DNA of 64,000 nucleotides from positions 3,038,001 through 3,102,000 of the forward strand of contig NZ_CP031423.1 in NCBI RefSeq assembly GCF_003991875.1, written 5' to 3'. Source of the stretch: Microbacterium lemovicicum. GTDB taxonomy: Bacteria; Actinomycetota; Actinomycetes; Actinomycetales; Microbacteriaceae. A program made the translations under genes and the position numbers. Shown here piece by piece: positions 51,587-60,108 of the stretch (positions are counted from its first letter, which is position 1; the number at the start of each line of letters is the position of its first letter). Under the pieces are notes generated by a model. That model was not told where the DNA came from. It did not search any database and worked only from the letters and a program-made list of their open reading frames with translations.

Positions 51587-52872
51587 CCGAGACGACATCC
51601 GCCGCGGCCACCGCACGATGGGCCGATCTGCTGCACGCGCACATCCATCGGCACGCTCCGCAGATGATGCGCGAGCCCGAAGGCGTCCTCGCCCATCCGT
51701 ACACCGTTCCGAGCAGTCCGGGCTCGCCGTTCTACGCCGCGGCGCTCTGGGACTGGGACTCCTGGGCGATCGGCATCGCGCTCGGTCAGGTGGAGCGCGA
51801 CGCCGCCGACACCGGTCGCTTCCGCGCGTACGAGCGCGGCAGCATCCTGAACTTCCTGGACCACGCCGACGACGACGGCGTGATCCCGGTGCTGCTGCGC
51901 TCGGACGGCCCGTTCCTCCACCGCGACCCCGGCCGCGCGGGCGGGTTCAGCGAGAACATGCACAAGCCGGTGCTCGCCCAGCATGCCGCGATGCTCGTCC
52001 AGCGCGACGGCGACGCGGAATGGCTGCGGCCGCACCTCGGCACGCTGGTGCGCTTCGTGCAGCGCTATCTGGACAGTCATGTCCACCCGGAGACCGGGCT
52101 GGCCTACTGGCAGAGCGACTTCGCGATCGGTGTCGACAACGACCCGTCGGTGTTCTTCCGCCCTGACCGGAGCACGGCGGCGATCTTCCTCAACAGCCTG
52201 CTGTACCGGGAACTGCTGGCGCTCGGCGAGATCCTCGAGCACCTCGGCGAGCTCGAGGAGTCGCTGCGGTGGCGCGGCCGTGCGCACGACCTCGCCGACG
52301 CCGTCCGTGAGCACGCGTGGGACGAGCGGGACGGCACCTTCTACAGCGTCGACATCGGCCTGCGCCCTCTCGACGGGGACGACTGGCTGCACCGCGGTGC
52401 CCCGAGGCGGTGGTCCTCGGTGCCGCTGCGGGTGGACAGCTGGTCGAGCTTCCTCCCGCTGTGGGCGGGGATCGCCACGCAGGAGCAGGCCGAGCGCATG
52501 GTGGAGCGTCATCGGGATGCGCGCACCTTCTCCGCCGCGTACGGGGTCCGCACCCTCTCGCGCCTCGAGAAGGCGTACGACCTGCGCGCCACGCACAACC
52601 CGTCGAATTGGCTGGGACCGGTCTGGGGGATCAGCAACTACCTCGTGTTCCGCGGCCTGACCTCCTACGGCTTCGAGGACGACGCACGCGAGCTCGCCGA
52701 CAAGACGATCCGCCTGTTCGGCCGCGACCTCGAGAAGACGGGCTCGCTGCACGAGTACTACCATCCCGACAACGGCGAGCCGATCGTCACCCACGGCTTC
52801 CAGAACTGGAACTTCCTGGTGCTGAACATGATCGCCCACGTGCAGGAGCGCCCCGTGGCGCAGGAGTTCTAG
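51583..52872 (+). CDS. Alpha/alpha-barrel glycosidase, GH63/GH37 trehalase-like
   Basis: A 429-residue glycosidase with an (alpha/alpha)6 barrel. LWDWDSWAIGIALGQ (residues 55-69) is the signature shared by GH63 and related trehalase-type enzymes; GGFSENMHKPVLAQHA, NNDPSVFFRPDRS and NWLGPVWGISNY are barrel motifs, and HEYYHPDNGEPIVTHGFQNWNFL is the C-terminal signature with a candidate catalytic Glu. Characterised relatives cleave glucosides, mannosylglycerate and glucosylglycerate. GTG 51583 overlaps the oxidoreductase stop. Its stop and that of the next convergent gene share the bases CTAG. Confidence 0.8.
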   Translation: MTETTSAAATARWADLLHAHIHRHAPQMMREPEGVLAHPYTVPSSPGSPFYAAALWDWDSWAIGIALGQVERDAADTGRFRAYERGSILNFLDHADDDGVIPVLLRSDGPFLHRDPGRAGGFSENMHKPVLAQHAAMLVQRDGDAEWLRPHLGTLVRFVQRYLDSHVHPETGLAYWQSDFAIGVDNDPSVFFRPDRSTAAIFLNSLLYRELLALGEILEHLGELEESLRWRGRAHDLADAVREHAWDERDGTFYSVDIGLRPLDGDDWLHRGAPRRWSSVPLRVDSWSSFLPLWAGIATQEQAERMVERHRDARTFSAAYGVRTLSRLEKAYDLRATHNPSNWLGPVWGISNYLVFRGLTSYGFEDDARELADKTIRLFGRDLEKTGSLHEYYHPDNGEPIVTHGFQNWNFLVLNMIAHVQERPVAQEF

Positions 52873-53699
52873 CGCCAGTCGTGCTCCGGCGCGAAGCCGA
52901 GGTCCTCCTGCAGCTTGCGGGTGGAGAACAGAGCCTCGTGCTCGCCCAGGTCGTCGGCGACCGGAACCCCGGGGAACCACCGCTCCGCCAGCACGCGTGA
53001 CGGGTCGGTGTTGCCCGACTGCGGATGGGCGACGTGGTAGATCTCGAAGCCCGGGCGGGCGTGCGCGAGAGCCAGCGCCACCGCCTGGGCGCCGTCGCGC
53101 GCGTCGATCCACGAGCCGAGGAGGTCCCGCCGGTAGCCGGGCTCGCCGGCCCGCTCGAAGGTCGCGTACTCGCTCTCGTCGACGACGTTCGTGAAGCGCA
53201 GGGCGGTGATGGATGCCGCGGCGTCCCAGCCCACGAGCTGGGCGGCCATCGCCTCCTCGACCACCTTCCCGAGCGCGTACGTGTTGAAGGCGGCGCTGTG
53301 CGACTCGTCCAGCGGGAGTCGCGGCGGGGCGACCTCGAACGGGAAGCCCGTGGCCGTGATGCTCGATGCAGTCACCACCGTGCGGATGCCGGCGCGATGG
53401 GCGGCGAAGAGCACGTTGAACGAGGCCGTCACGTTGTTGTGGAAGGTCGCGGCATCCGACACGATCCCGTTGACCGGGATGGCGGCGAGATGCACGACGG
53501 CGTCCAGGCCGTCATGGCGCGCGGTGACGCCGAGGAAGGCGTCGAGCACCTGTCCGTAGTCGCCGAGGTCGATGCGGGTGAAGCCGGGGCCGGCGGGACC
53601 GCCGAGATCGAACCCGATCACCTCGTGGCCCTCGTCGCGCAGCCGCGCGACGGTCGCCCGTCCGAGCTTTCCCTGGCTTCCTGTCACGCCGATGAACAT
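52869..53699 (-). CDS. NAD-dependent epimerase/dehydratase-family SDR
   Basis: A 276-residue extended SDR: VTGSQGKLGRATVARL, acidic FDLGG, TASSITATGFPFEVAPPRLPLDES and Y-x3-K in YALGKVVEEA. It resembles the SDR at 40285-41271 in architecture, including PRLPLDES, so both probably act on similar sugars. GGGAAAGG is the ribosome site. It follows GH78 by 43 bases and is likely the second gene of that operon; oxidation or epimerisation of the released sugar would fit. Confidence 0.8.
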   Translation of the reverse strand: MFIGVTGSQGKLGRATVARLRDEGHEVIGFDLGGPAGPGFTRIDLGDYGQVLDAFLGVTARHDGLDAVVHLAAIPVNGIVSDAATFHNNVTASFNVLFAAHRAGIRTVVTASSITATGFPFEVAPPRLPLDESHSAAFNTYALGKVVEEAMAAQLVGWDAAASITALRFTNVVDESEYATFERAGEPGYRRDLLGSWIDARDGAQAVALALAHARPGFEIYHVAHPQSGNTDPSRVLAERWFPGVPVADDLGEHEALFSTRKLQEDLGFAPEHDWR

Positions 53700-53742
53700 G
53701 CTGAGCCTTTCCCGATCGGAGGAGAGTGCCGACGGTCGGCGC

Positions 53743-56400
53743 TCACGCCGCACCCGCGACCGCGGGTCGGGTGACCACGAGGGCGTGTCGTCCGTGCCCC
53801 AGCTCCGCCGGGGCCGGCGCGCCGTCGAGCGTGACGACGGAGTGCGCGGTGACCGGAAGGTCGAGCACCGCCCGGGCTCCGAACGGCACCTCGAGGGTCG
53901 CCGCGAAGGCGCCGTCCACGATCGCCCAGTCGATCGCGAGTCGGCCCAGCGGCGTCTCGATCTCGGCCGCCGCGGAGGCGAGCCCGATCGCGGGACGCGG
54001 CGCGACGTGCACGAGCCGGTATCCGGGAGCCTCGCTGTCGGGGGCGAGCCCGGCGACCGTCCGGTAGACCCAGTCGATCATCGCGCCGTAGGCGTAGTGG
54101 TTGAAGGAGAGCATTCCCGCGCCCTCGGTGTCGGGCGACCCGGCATCCATGTCGCCGCCGTGGATCGAGCCGTCGGGGCGGATGGCGTCCCATCGCTCCC
54201 ACACCGTGGTGGCGCCCCGGTCCACCTGGTAGAGCCACGACGGCGCGTCCCGCCGCAGCACCATGAGGAACGCCTCCGCCAGGTGACCCGCGTGCGACAG
54301 CGCGAAGAGCACGAGGGGCGTGCCGAGGAATCCGGTCGCGATGCGCCCGCCCTGGCGGCGCACGTCGTCCGCGAGGCCCTGCGCGATGGCGGCGCGCTGC
54401 TCCGCCGGGGCGAGGGCGAACTCCAGGGCGAGGGCGGCTCCGGTCTGCGTCGCCGACGCCTCCTCCCCCCAGCGCTCCCACGTCGCCGCTGCGACCCGGT
54501 CCGCCAGCGCGTCGAGGTCATCGCCGCGCGCGGCCTCGCCCACGAGACGCTCCGCGCGGGCGAGCAGTCGCACCGACCGGACGTAGAAGGCGTTCGCGAC
54601 GAAGTCCGCCGAGACCTTCGCCTCCCACGGGCGTGCGGCCGGGGCATCCGGATCGAGCCAGTCGCCGTACTGGAACGGCTCCGTCGGCAGCAGAACCCCG
54701 TCGCCGGCGCGCCGACGGAGGTGATCGACCCACCGCCGCATGCTCGTCAGCTGGCGCTCGAGAACCTCGTCGCTGCCGAAGGACTCGTGCACGGCGAACG
54801 GCACGATCGTCGCGGCGTCCGCCCAGCCGGCTCGGCCCATGTTGTCGACCGGGACGCCGCCCATCCGCATGTCCTCGAAGCGGATGATGTCGGGCACCAC
54901 CGACGGCACGCCGCCCTCATCGGTCTGGTCGATCTCGAGGTCGCGCAGCCACGAGATCCAGAACGACTCCGCGTCCATGAGGGTGTTGGCCGTCGCGGCG
55001 AACGCCTGCGCGTCGCCCGTCCACCCCAGGCGCTCGTCGCGCTGCGGGCAGTCGGTCGGGAGGGAGACGAAGTTGTCGCGCTGCGACCAGAAGACGTTCG
55101 AGTGGAAGCGGTCGAGCGCGGGATGCGACGAGCGGAACGCGCTCCGCGCGGGCAGGTCGCTGGAGATGCAGATCGCCGTCGCCGCGACGACCTCGGCGCC
55201 GTCGACCTCGGCGTAGCGGAACCCGTGGAACGTGAAGGCGGGCTCGAGCACGCTCTCCCCGTCCGCGGCCAGCGTGTAGAGGTCGGTGGCCTTCGCCGCG
55301 CGGAGCGCAGCGGTGTGCAGCGCGCCCGAGGGCTCCCGCACCTCCGCGTGCCGGATGGTCACGACGTCTCCGGCGCTCCCCCGCACGACCAGTCGCACCC
55401 AGCCGGTGACGTTCTGGGCGGCATCCAGCTGGGTGCGCCCTTCGTACTTCGCCGGTGTCATCGGCAGCTCGGCGACCACCCGCACCGGAGGCGCCGACCG
55501 CGGCTGGAAGAGCGCGGGGTCGGTGTCGATGACGGATGCCGCAGCCCAGCCCTCGTCGGCGAAGCCGGGCTCGTGGACGGCGGGGTCATCGAGCCGCAGG
55601 TCGATCTCGCTGCCGTCGTAGATGCTCGCCGCGGTGATCGCGCCGAAGCCGCCCCGCCAGGTCGCGTCGGTGGCGACGACCACGCCCTGCTCGGTCTCGA
55701 TCTGCGCCAGCCCGCCCGAACGGTCGCCGTAGATGCCGGTGCGGGCGGCGAAGCCCATGCGGCCGCGGTACCAGCCGTCGGCGACGGCCAGCACGACGAC
55801 GTTCACGCCGGGGCGCAGCAGCGCCGTGACGTCGAGCGTGTCCACGAGCACCCGGCCCTGGTACGACGTCCAGCCCGGGGTGAGGAGGGCGTCGGTGGCG
55901 CGATGCCCGTTGATCCAGGCGTCGACGAGTCCGAGTGCGCTGAGACGCAGGCGCCCTCGGGCGGGGTCCGCGGGCAGCGTGAACTCGCGGCGCAGGAGCG
56001 GCACGGCGCCGTCGATCTCGCTCGGAATGCCGATCACGCGGGCGTCGAGGTCGGGGCCGTCGACGCCCGCCTCGATGACGAGCGGATCGCTCCACGCCGT
56101 CCAGCCGTCCTCGGTCGCGATGCGCACGGCATATGCACGCTGCTCGCGGGCGGCGAGGGCGCCGTCGACGCGGATGCCGAACGACTCCTCCCCCTCCACC
56201 ACACCGCGTGTGGAGAGCGGCGAGTCCGCAGCGCCGTCCGCGATCTCGTAGGCGAGCTGACGCAGTCCGGGACGAGCCCCCTCGACGCGCCAGGACAGCC
56301 GCAGGCCCGAACGCGGAACGCCGATGAGGCCCGCGCCGTAGGACGAGCGCAGTCCGACGACGTGGGTCGCGGCATCCGCTCGGTCGAAGGAGGCGGTCAT
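53743..56400 (-). CDS. Alpha-L-rhamnosidase, GH78 (second copy)
   Basis: An 885-residue enzyme. N-terminal beta domains (GLRLSWRVEGARPGLRQLAYEI; DAWINGHRATDALLTPGWTSYQGR) lead to the alpha/alpha barrel with LPTDCPQRDERLGWTGDAQAF holding the catalytic acidic residues, then SWLRDLEIDQTDEGGVP and MIDWVYRTVAGL. It lacks a signal peptide. It differs in its N-terminal domains and loops from the copy at 19922-22753, so it probably removes rhamnose from a different context. The ribosome site is GAGAGGA. Divergent from the SorC gene. Confidence 0.9.
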   Translation of the reverse strand: MTASFDRADAATHVVGLRSSYGAGLIGVPRSGLRLSWRVEGARPGLRQLAYEIADGAADSPLSTRGVVEGEESFGIRVDGALAAREQRAYAVRIATEDGWTAWSDPLVIEAGVDGPDLDARVIGIPSEIDGAVPLLRREFTLPADPARGRLRLSALGLVDAWINGHRATDALLTPGWTSYQGRVLVDTLDVTALLRPGVNVVVLAVADGWYRGRMGFAARTGIYGDRSGGLAQIETEQGVVVATDATWRGGFGAITAASIYDGSEIDLRLDDPAVHEPGFADEGWAAASVIDTDPALFQPRSAPPVRVVAELPMTPAKYEGRTQLDAAQNVTGWVRLVVRGSAGDVVTIRHAEVREPSGALHTAALRAAKATDLYTLAADGESVLEPAFTFHGFRYAEVDGAEVVAATAICISSDLPARSAFRSSHPALDRFHSNVFWSQRDNFVSLPTDCPQRDERLGWTGDAQAFAATANTLMDAESFWISWLRDLEIDQTDEGGVPSVVPDIIRFEDMRMGGVPVDNMGRAGWADAATIVPFAVHESFGSDEVLERQLTSMRRWVDHLRRRAGDGVLLPTEPFQYGDWLDPDAPAARPWEAKVSADFVANAFYVRSVRLLARAERLVGEAARGDDLDALADRVAAATWERWGEEASATQTGAALALEFALAPAEQRAAIAQGLADDVRRQGGRIATGFLGTPLVLFALSHAGHLAEAFLMVLRRDAPSWLYQVDRGATTVWERWDAIRPDGSIHGGDMDAGSPDTEGAGMLSFNHYAYGAMIDWVYRTVAGLAPDSEAPGYRLVHVAPRPAIGLASAAAEIETPLGRLAIDWAIVDGAFAATLEVPFGARAVLDLPVTAHSVVTLDGAPAPAELGHGRHALVVTRPAVAGAA

Positions 56401-56468
56401 CGTCGATCCTCTCGGTGCCGACCGGGAGAATGGACCCCGGTCGACGGTCGCTGCGGCATCTGCATAAA

Positions 56469-56484
56469 GATTCTATACTGAATC
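56469..56484. promoter_or_regulatory. Inverted repeat around a -10-like box between GH78 and sorC
   Basis: GATTC (56469-56473) and GAATC (56480-56484) flank TATACT, a close match to a -10 box on the plus strand for the sorC gene. The 129-base divergent gap probably carries both promoters. ATTCTAT also occurs near 61533 in another divergent gap. Regulation by SorC is possible but unproven. Confidence 0.4.
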
Positions 56485-56529
56485 GCGCGCCGGTCAGTAG
56501 GCTGAGCGCACCTGTGAGGCTGGAGCCCC

Positions 56530-57510
56530 GTGTCCGTGAACCGCTATGCCCGACCGCTCGACGGCCAGGTGCGCCTGCTGACGAAGGTCGCGCGCATGTA
56601 CCACGAGCGGGGCGTGCGGCAGGCCGAGATCGCCGCCGCCCTCAACATCTCGCAGGCGAAGGTGTCGCGCCTCCTGAAGCGCGCGGAGGCGGCCGGCATC
56701 GTGCGCACCATCGTCACCGTCGCGCCAGGCGTGCATGCCGAGCTCGAGGAGCGCCTCGAGGAGAAGTACGCCCTCGCCGAGGCGGTCGTCGTCGACGTCG
56801 ACCCTGACGCCGACGCGGCGGAGCTGCTCGCCTCGATCGGCGCCGGTGCCGCCGCGTATCTCGAGGCGACGCTGTCCGGCGGCGACCGCATCGGGGTGTC
56901 GTCGTGGAGCCAGACGGTGCTCGCGATGGTCGACCGGATGCGGCCCTCCACCGTCCGGGCCGCGACCGAGGTCGTGCAGCTGCTGGGCGGTGTCGGCGCG
57001 CCCGAGGCGCAGAGCCACTCGAACCGCATCCTCGGCGAGCTGGCCCGCATGCTCGGGGCGGAGCCCGTCTACGTGCAGGCGCCCGGCGTGGTGGCCGATC
57101 CCGTCATCCGCGACAGCCTGCTGGCCGACCCGTCGATGCAGGAGGTCGCCCGCCACTGGCGCGATCTCACCATGGCGATCATGGGCATCGGCAGCATCGA
57201 GCCCTCGAACGTGCTGGCCACGAGCGGCAACGCCTTCCCGGCGGACGAGCGCGCCGTGCTGCTGCGGGACGGCGCCGTCGGCGACATCTGCCACCGCATC
57301 TTCCGCGCCGACGGGTCGCCCGTGCACGGTCAGATCGACGACCGCATCATCGCGATCCCCGTCGAGGATCTGCGCCGCATCCCCCGCCGCGTCGGCATCG
57401 CCGGCGGCGAGGGCAAGCGCGACGCCATCCTCGGAGCCCTGCGCGGCGGCTGGGTGACGACGCTCGTCACCGACCTGCGCACCGCCGAGCACCTCGCCGA
57501 GCGCGACTGA
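56530..57510 (+). CDS. SorC/DeoR-family sugar-binding transcriptional regulator
   Basis: A 326-residue regulator. The N-terminal helix-turn-helix RQAEIAAALNISQAKVSRLLKRAEAAGIV is of the SorC type; the rest is the sugar-phosphate-binding domain with DRIGVSSWSQTVLAMV, MGIGSIEPSNV, AVGDICHRIF and VGIAGGEGKRDAILGALRGGWVTTLVTD. GTG 56530 has GGAG four bases upstream. It lies between GH78 and the CUT1-racemase operon; which of these it controls cannot be told. Effectors of the family are phosphorylated sugars or polyols. Confidence 0.9.
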   Translation: MSVNRYARPLDGQVRLLTKVARMYHERGVRQAEIAAALNISQAKVSRLLKRAEAAGIVRTIVTVAPGVHAELEERLEEKYALAEAVVVDVDPDADAAELLASIGAGAAAYLEATLSGGDRIGVSSWSQTVLAMVDRMRPSTVRAATEVVQLLGGVGAPEAQSHSNRILGELARMLGAEPVYVQAPGVVADPVIRDSLLADPSMQEVARHWRDLTMAIMGIGSIEPSNVLATSGNAFPADERAVLLRDGAVGDICHRIFRADGSPVHGQIDDRIIAIPVEDLRRIPRRVGIAGGEGKRDAILGALRGGWVTTLVTDLRTAEHLAERD

Positions 57511-57574
57511 TCTCGGCAGCGCAGCCGCCTGATCCGCCCTTCCGTGAGGGGCGCACGCCGGCGCCCGCCTTCGG

Positions 57575-58237
57575 TCAGAGTGCGCTCAGCGCCTCGCCGA
57601 GACGGCGGATGCCGGGCTCCAGGCTGGTGAGGACGGGAACCGGGACGGATGCCGCGGCCGCCGCACTCGCCATCGACGCCTGTGCGAGCACCACGACGTC
57701 GGCACCGGCCGCGACGCGCTCGATCGCCGCGGCGACGAGGCGGTCGTGCTCGGCCCGGTCGCCCGCCGACACCGCGGCGAACGCCCCCTCGATGACCTCG
57801 TCGGTGAACTCCGGCTCGGCGCCGGCGAGAGCGGCGCGCTCGCGGAGCAGGGCCAGCGTCGGGGTCAGGGTGGTCGGCAGGGTCGCCAGCACGGCGATCC
57901 GTGACCCCTGGCGCACCGCGTCATCCGCCATCGCCTCGTCGATGCGCAGCACGGGGATGCCCACCTTCTCGGAGACAGGCGCGGCCAGCTGCGAGATCGA
58001 CGAGCAGGTGAGCATGACCAGATCGGCGCCCGCACTCTGCGCCGCACGGACCAGATCCTCCAGCCGCTCGGGCACCGACCCGGCGCGCGCCGGGTCGCCC
58101 AGGTCGGCGACGATCTTGTCGTCGAGGTAGTTGACCGTGGCGGCTCCGTCGAGGAGGCGCGCGGCCAGGTCCGCGACCGGCGCGATGACGACGGCGCCCG
58201 TGTGGACGAAGGCGACGCGGGGGGTGTGCTCGGTCAT
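57575..58237 (-). CDS. Aspartate/glutamate racemase-like protein lacking second cysteine
   Basis: A 220-residue protein of the Asp/Glu/hydantoin racemase superfamily. The first catalytic cysteine is present in LVMLTCSSISQLA. The second, usually in an L-A-C-T-E or L-G-C-T context, is replaced: VVVLAQASMASAAAA. True two-base racemisation is therefore unlikely. It is the last gene of the CUT1 operon, only one base after the permease stop, which suggests a role in handling the imported substrate. An isomerase or lyase on a sugar-acid-like compound is one possibility. Confidence 0.72.
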   Translation of the reverse strand: MTEHTPRVAFVHTGAVVIAPVADLAARLLDGAATVNYLDDKIVADLGDPARAGSVPERLEDLVRAAQSAGADLVMLTCSSISQLAAPVSEKVGIPVLRIDEAMADDAVRQGSRIAVLATLPTTLTPTLALLRERAALAGAEPEFTDEVIEGAFAAVSAGDRAEHDRLVAAAIERVAAGADVVVLAQASMASAAAAASVPVPVLTSLEPGIRRLGEALSAL

Positions 58238-58238
58238 C

Positions 58239-59150
58239 TCAGCCCTTCAGCGATCCGGCGGCGAGACCGGCCATGATCTTCTTGTTCAGGAACACGAACA
58301 CGATCAGCAGCGCGACGATGTTGATGCTGATCGCCGCGAACAGCGGTCCGTACTGCGTCGAGCCGTACTGGTCGTTGAGATTCAGCAGGCCAACCTGGAT
58401 GGTAGCCAGCTCCGGTCGCACGGTGAAGGTGAGGGCGATCAGCAGGTCGTTCCAGACGCTGAAGAACTGCACGAGCGCCACGGTGAGGATGGCGTTCTTC
58501 ATCAGCGGCAGCGCGATCACGAAGAACGACTTGAGCGGCCCGGAGCCGTCCATCGTCGCCGCCTCGAAGATCTCGCGGGGCAGCGTGCGGAAGTAGGCCG
58601 CCATCAGGAAGGTCGTGAGCGGCAGGCCCATCACCGTGTAGGTGATGATCAGCGGCCACAGGGTGTTCGTGATGCCGATGCGGAAGTAGATGGTGAACAG
58701 CGGAACCAGGATCATCTGGCCGGGCACCATGATGCCGGCGAGGATGAGCAGCAGGGTGCCCTTCCGGCCCTTCCAGATCATGATCTCGAGGGCGTAGCCG
58801 GCGGCGACGCCGAGGAAGACGATCAGGGCGACCGAGGGGAGCGTCACGAGGATGCTGTTGCGGTAGTTGACCGCGACGTTGCCCCGGCCGAGTGCCTGGA
58901 AGTAGTTGTCGAGGTTCAGCGACTCCGGCAGCGCCCACGTCGGGTTCGAGAGGAATTCGCTCTGGGTCTTGAACGACCCCAGCACGATCCACAGCTGCGG
59001 GTAGAGGACGACGATCAGCAGCACGGTGACGACGATCCACACCGGCAGGCGGCGCAGGATGCGCTGCGCGCGGCGACGTCCCGACGGGGTGCCGGTCGCG
59101 GACAGGCGCGACTGCGGCCTCGCCTGGGTCAGGGTCTGGGTGGCGGTCAT
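58239..59150 (-). CDS. CUT1 sugar ABC transporter permease, MalG type (second system)
   Basis: A 303-residue permease with six helices. LPVWIVVTVLLIVVLYPQLWIVLGSFKTQSEF is the typical opening; EIFEAATMDGSGPLKSFFVIALPLMKNAI is the EAA loop. It begins two bases after the partner permease stop. No ATPase gene is in the operon, so a shared ATPase is presumed. Sequence is clearly different from the 44246-45172 permease. Confidence 0.92.
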   Translation of the reverse strand: MTATQTLTQARPQSRLSATGTPSGRRRAQRILRRLPVWIVVTVLLIVVLYPQLWIVLGSFKTQSEFLSNPTWALPESLNLDNYFQALGRGNVAVNYRNSILVTLPSVALIVFLGVAAGYALEIMIWKGRKGTLLLILAGIMVPGQMILVPLFTIYFRIGITNTLWPLIITYTVMGLPLTTFLMAAYFRTLPREIFEAATMDGSGPLKSFFVIALPLMKNAILTVALVQFFSVWNDLLIALTFTVRPELATIQVGLLNLNDQYGSTQYGPLFAAISINIVALLIVFVFLNKKIMAGLAAGSLKG

Positions 59151-59152
59151 GC

Positions 59153-60034
59153 TCAGTCCTCCGCTCGGCGGCTCGATGACCGGAAGATGGTCAGGGTGAA
59201 CACCAGGCACAGCAGCGTCAGCACGAGGGCGATGGTGCTGCCGTAGCCGTACTCGGCGTACTCGAACGCGGTGCGATACATGTACAGGGTGAGAGGCGCC
59301 GTCGAGGTTCCCGGTCCGCCGTTGTTGAGGGCGAGCAGGCTGTCGAACACCTTGAGGGTGGAATTGAAGCTGAAGATGATCGAGGAGATGAGGATCGGCA
59401 GCGACAGCGGGATGATGATGTGGCGCACGAGCTTCAGACCGCTCGCGCCGTCCAGCCGCGCCGACTCGATGACCTCTTCGGGGATGTCGAGCAGACCCGT
59501 GTAGAGCAGCACCGCATAGAAGCCCATCGAGCTCCAGTACGTCATCGCGAGCGCCACGACCATGGTGCCGACGGTGGTGGCGAGGAACTCGTTGCTGGGC
59601 AGGCCGAAGAAGTTCAGCAGGTCGTTGACCGGTCCCTGGTTGTCGCCCACGGCCACGAAGCTCTTGAAGAGCAGGGCGACGGCGACGGTGGGCAGCACCA
59701 TCGGGAAGAACACCGCCGTGCGCACGAAGGCCGAGCCGTTGCGCAGGACGAAGACGTAGAGCAGCGCGAGCAGGTAGCCCAGCACGATCTGGCCGGCCGT
59801 GGCGAGCACCGCGAACACGACGCTGACCCCGAGCGACTGCAGTGCGGCCGGGTCGGACGCGAACGTCGTGAAGTTCTTGACGCCGACGAACTCGAAGCCG
59901 CGGAGGGAGTTGCCCTCGAAGAAGGACAGCCCCAGCGACCAGAGCACGGGCACGACCTTCAGTGCGACGTACAGCACCAGCGTGGGCAACAGCAGGATGA
60001 CGATCGTCTTGCGATCTCCGAAGACCCGTTTCAT
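59153..60034 (-). CDS. CUT1 sugar ABC transporter permease, MalF type (second system)
   Basis: A 293-residue permease starting MKRVFGDRKTIVILLLPTLV. It has about six helices and the EAA loop EEVIESARLDGASGLKLVRHIIIPLSLP. It pairs with the MalG-type protein that follows and the lipoprotein at 60109-61443. The 74-base gap upstream contains a very strong hairpin, likely to reduce permease expression relative to the binding protein. Confidence 0.92.
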   Translation of the reverse strand: MKRVFGDRKTIVILLLPTLVLYVALKVVPVLWSLGLSFFEGNSLRGFEFVGVKNFTTFASDPAALQSLGVSVVFAVLATAGQIVLGYLLALLYVFVLRNGSAFVRTAVFFPMVLPTVAVALLFKSFVAVGDNQGPVNDLLNFFGLPSNEFLATTVGTMVVALAMTYWSSMGFYAVLLYTGLLDIPEEVIESARLDGASGLKLVRHIIIPLSLPILISSIIFSFNSTLKVFDSLLALNNGGPGTSTAPLTLYMYRTAFEYAEYGYGSTIALVLTLLCLVFTLTIFRSSSRRAED

Positions 60035-60063
60035 GGGCGAAGCTCCTCAGCTTGCGAAGCGAC

Positions 60064-60093
60064 GGCCCGGGTCATCGTGCGATGACCCGGGCC
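60064..60093 (-). promoter_or_regulatory. Near-perfect hairpin between binding protein and permease genes (second system)
   Basis: GGCCCGGGTCATCG (60064-60077) and CGATGACCCGGGCC (60080-60093) are exact inverted copies; the physical loop is GTGC. No T-run follows on the minus strand. Third example in this window of a strong hairpin directly after a binding-protein gene. Confidence 0.72.
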
Positions 60094-60108
60094 GGTGCCG
60101 CGTGGGTC

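Noticed and set aside
53572..56481. Plus-strand open frame of about 970 codons opposite the second GH78
   Set aside because: GH78 with all its motifs is on the minus strand; the antisense product has no recognisable domain.
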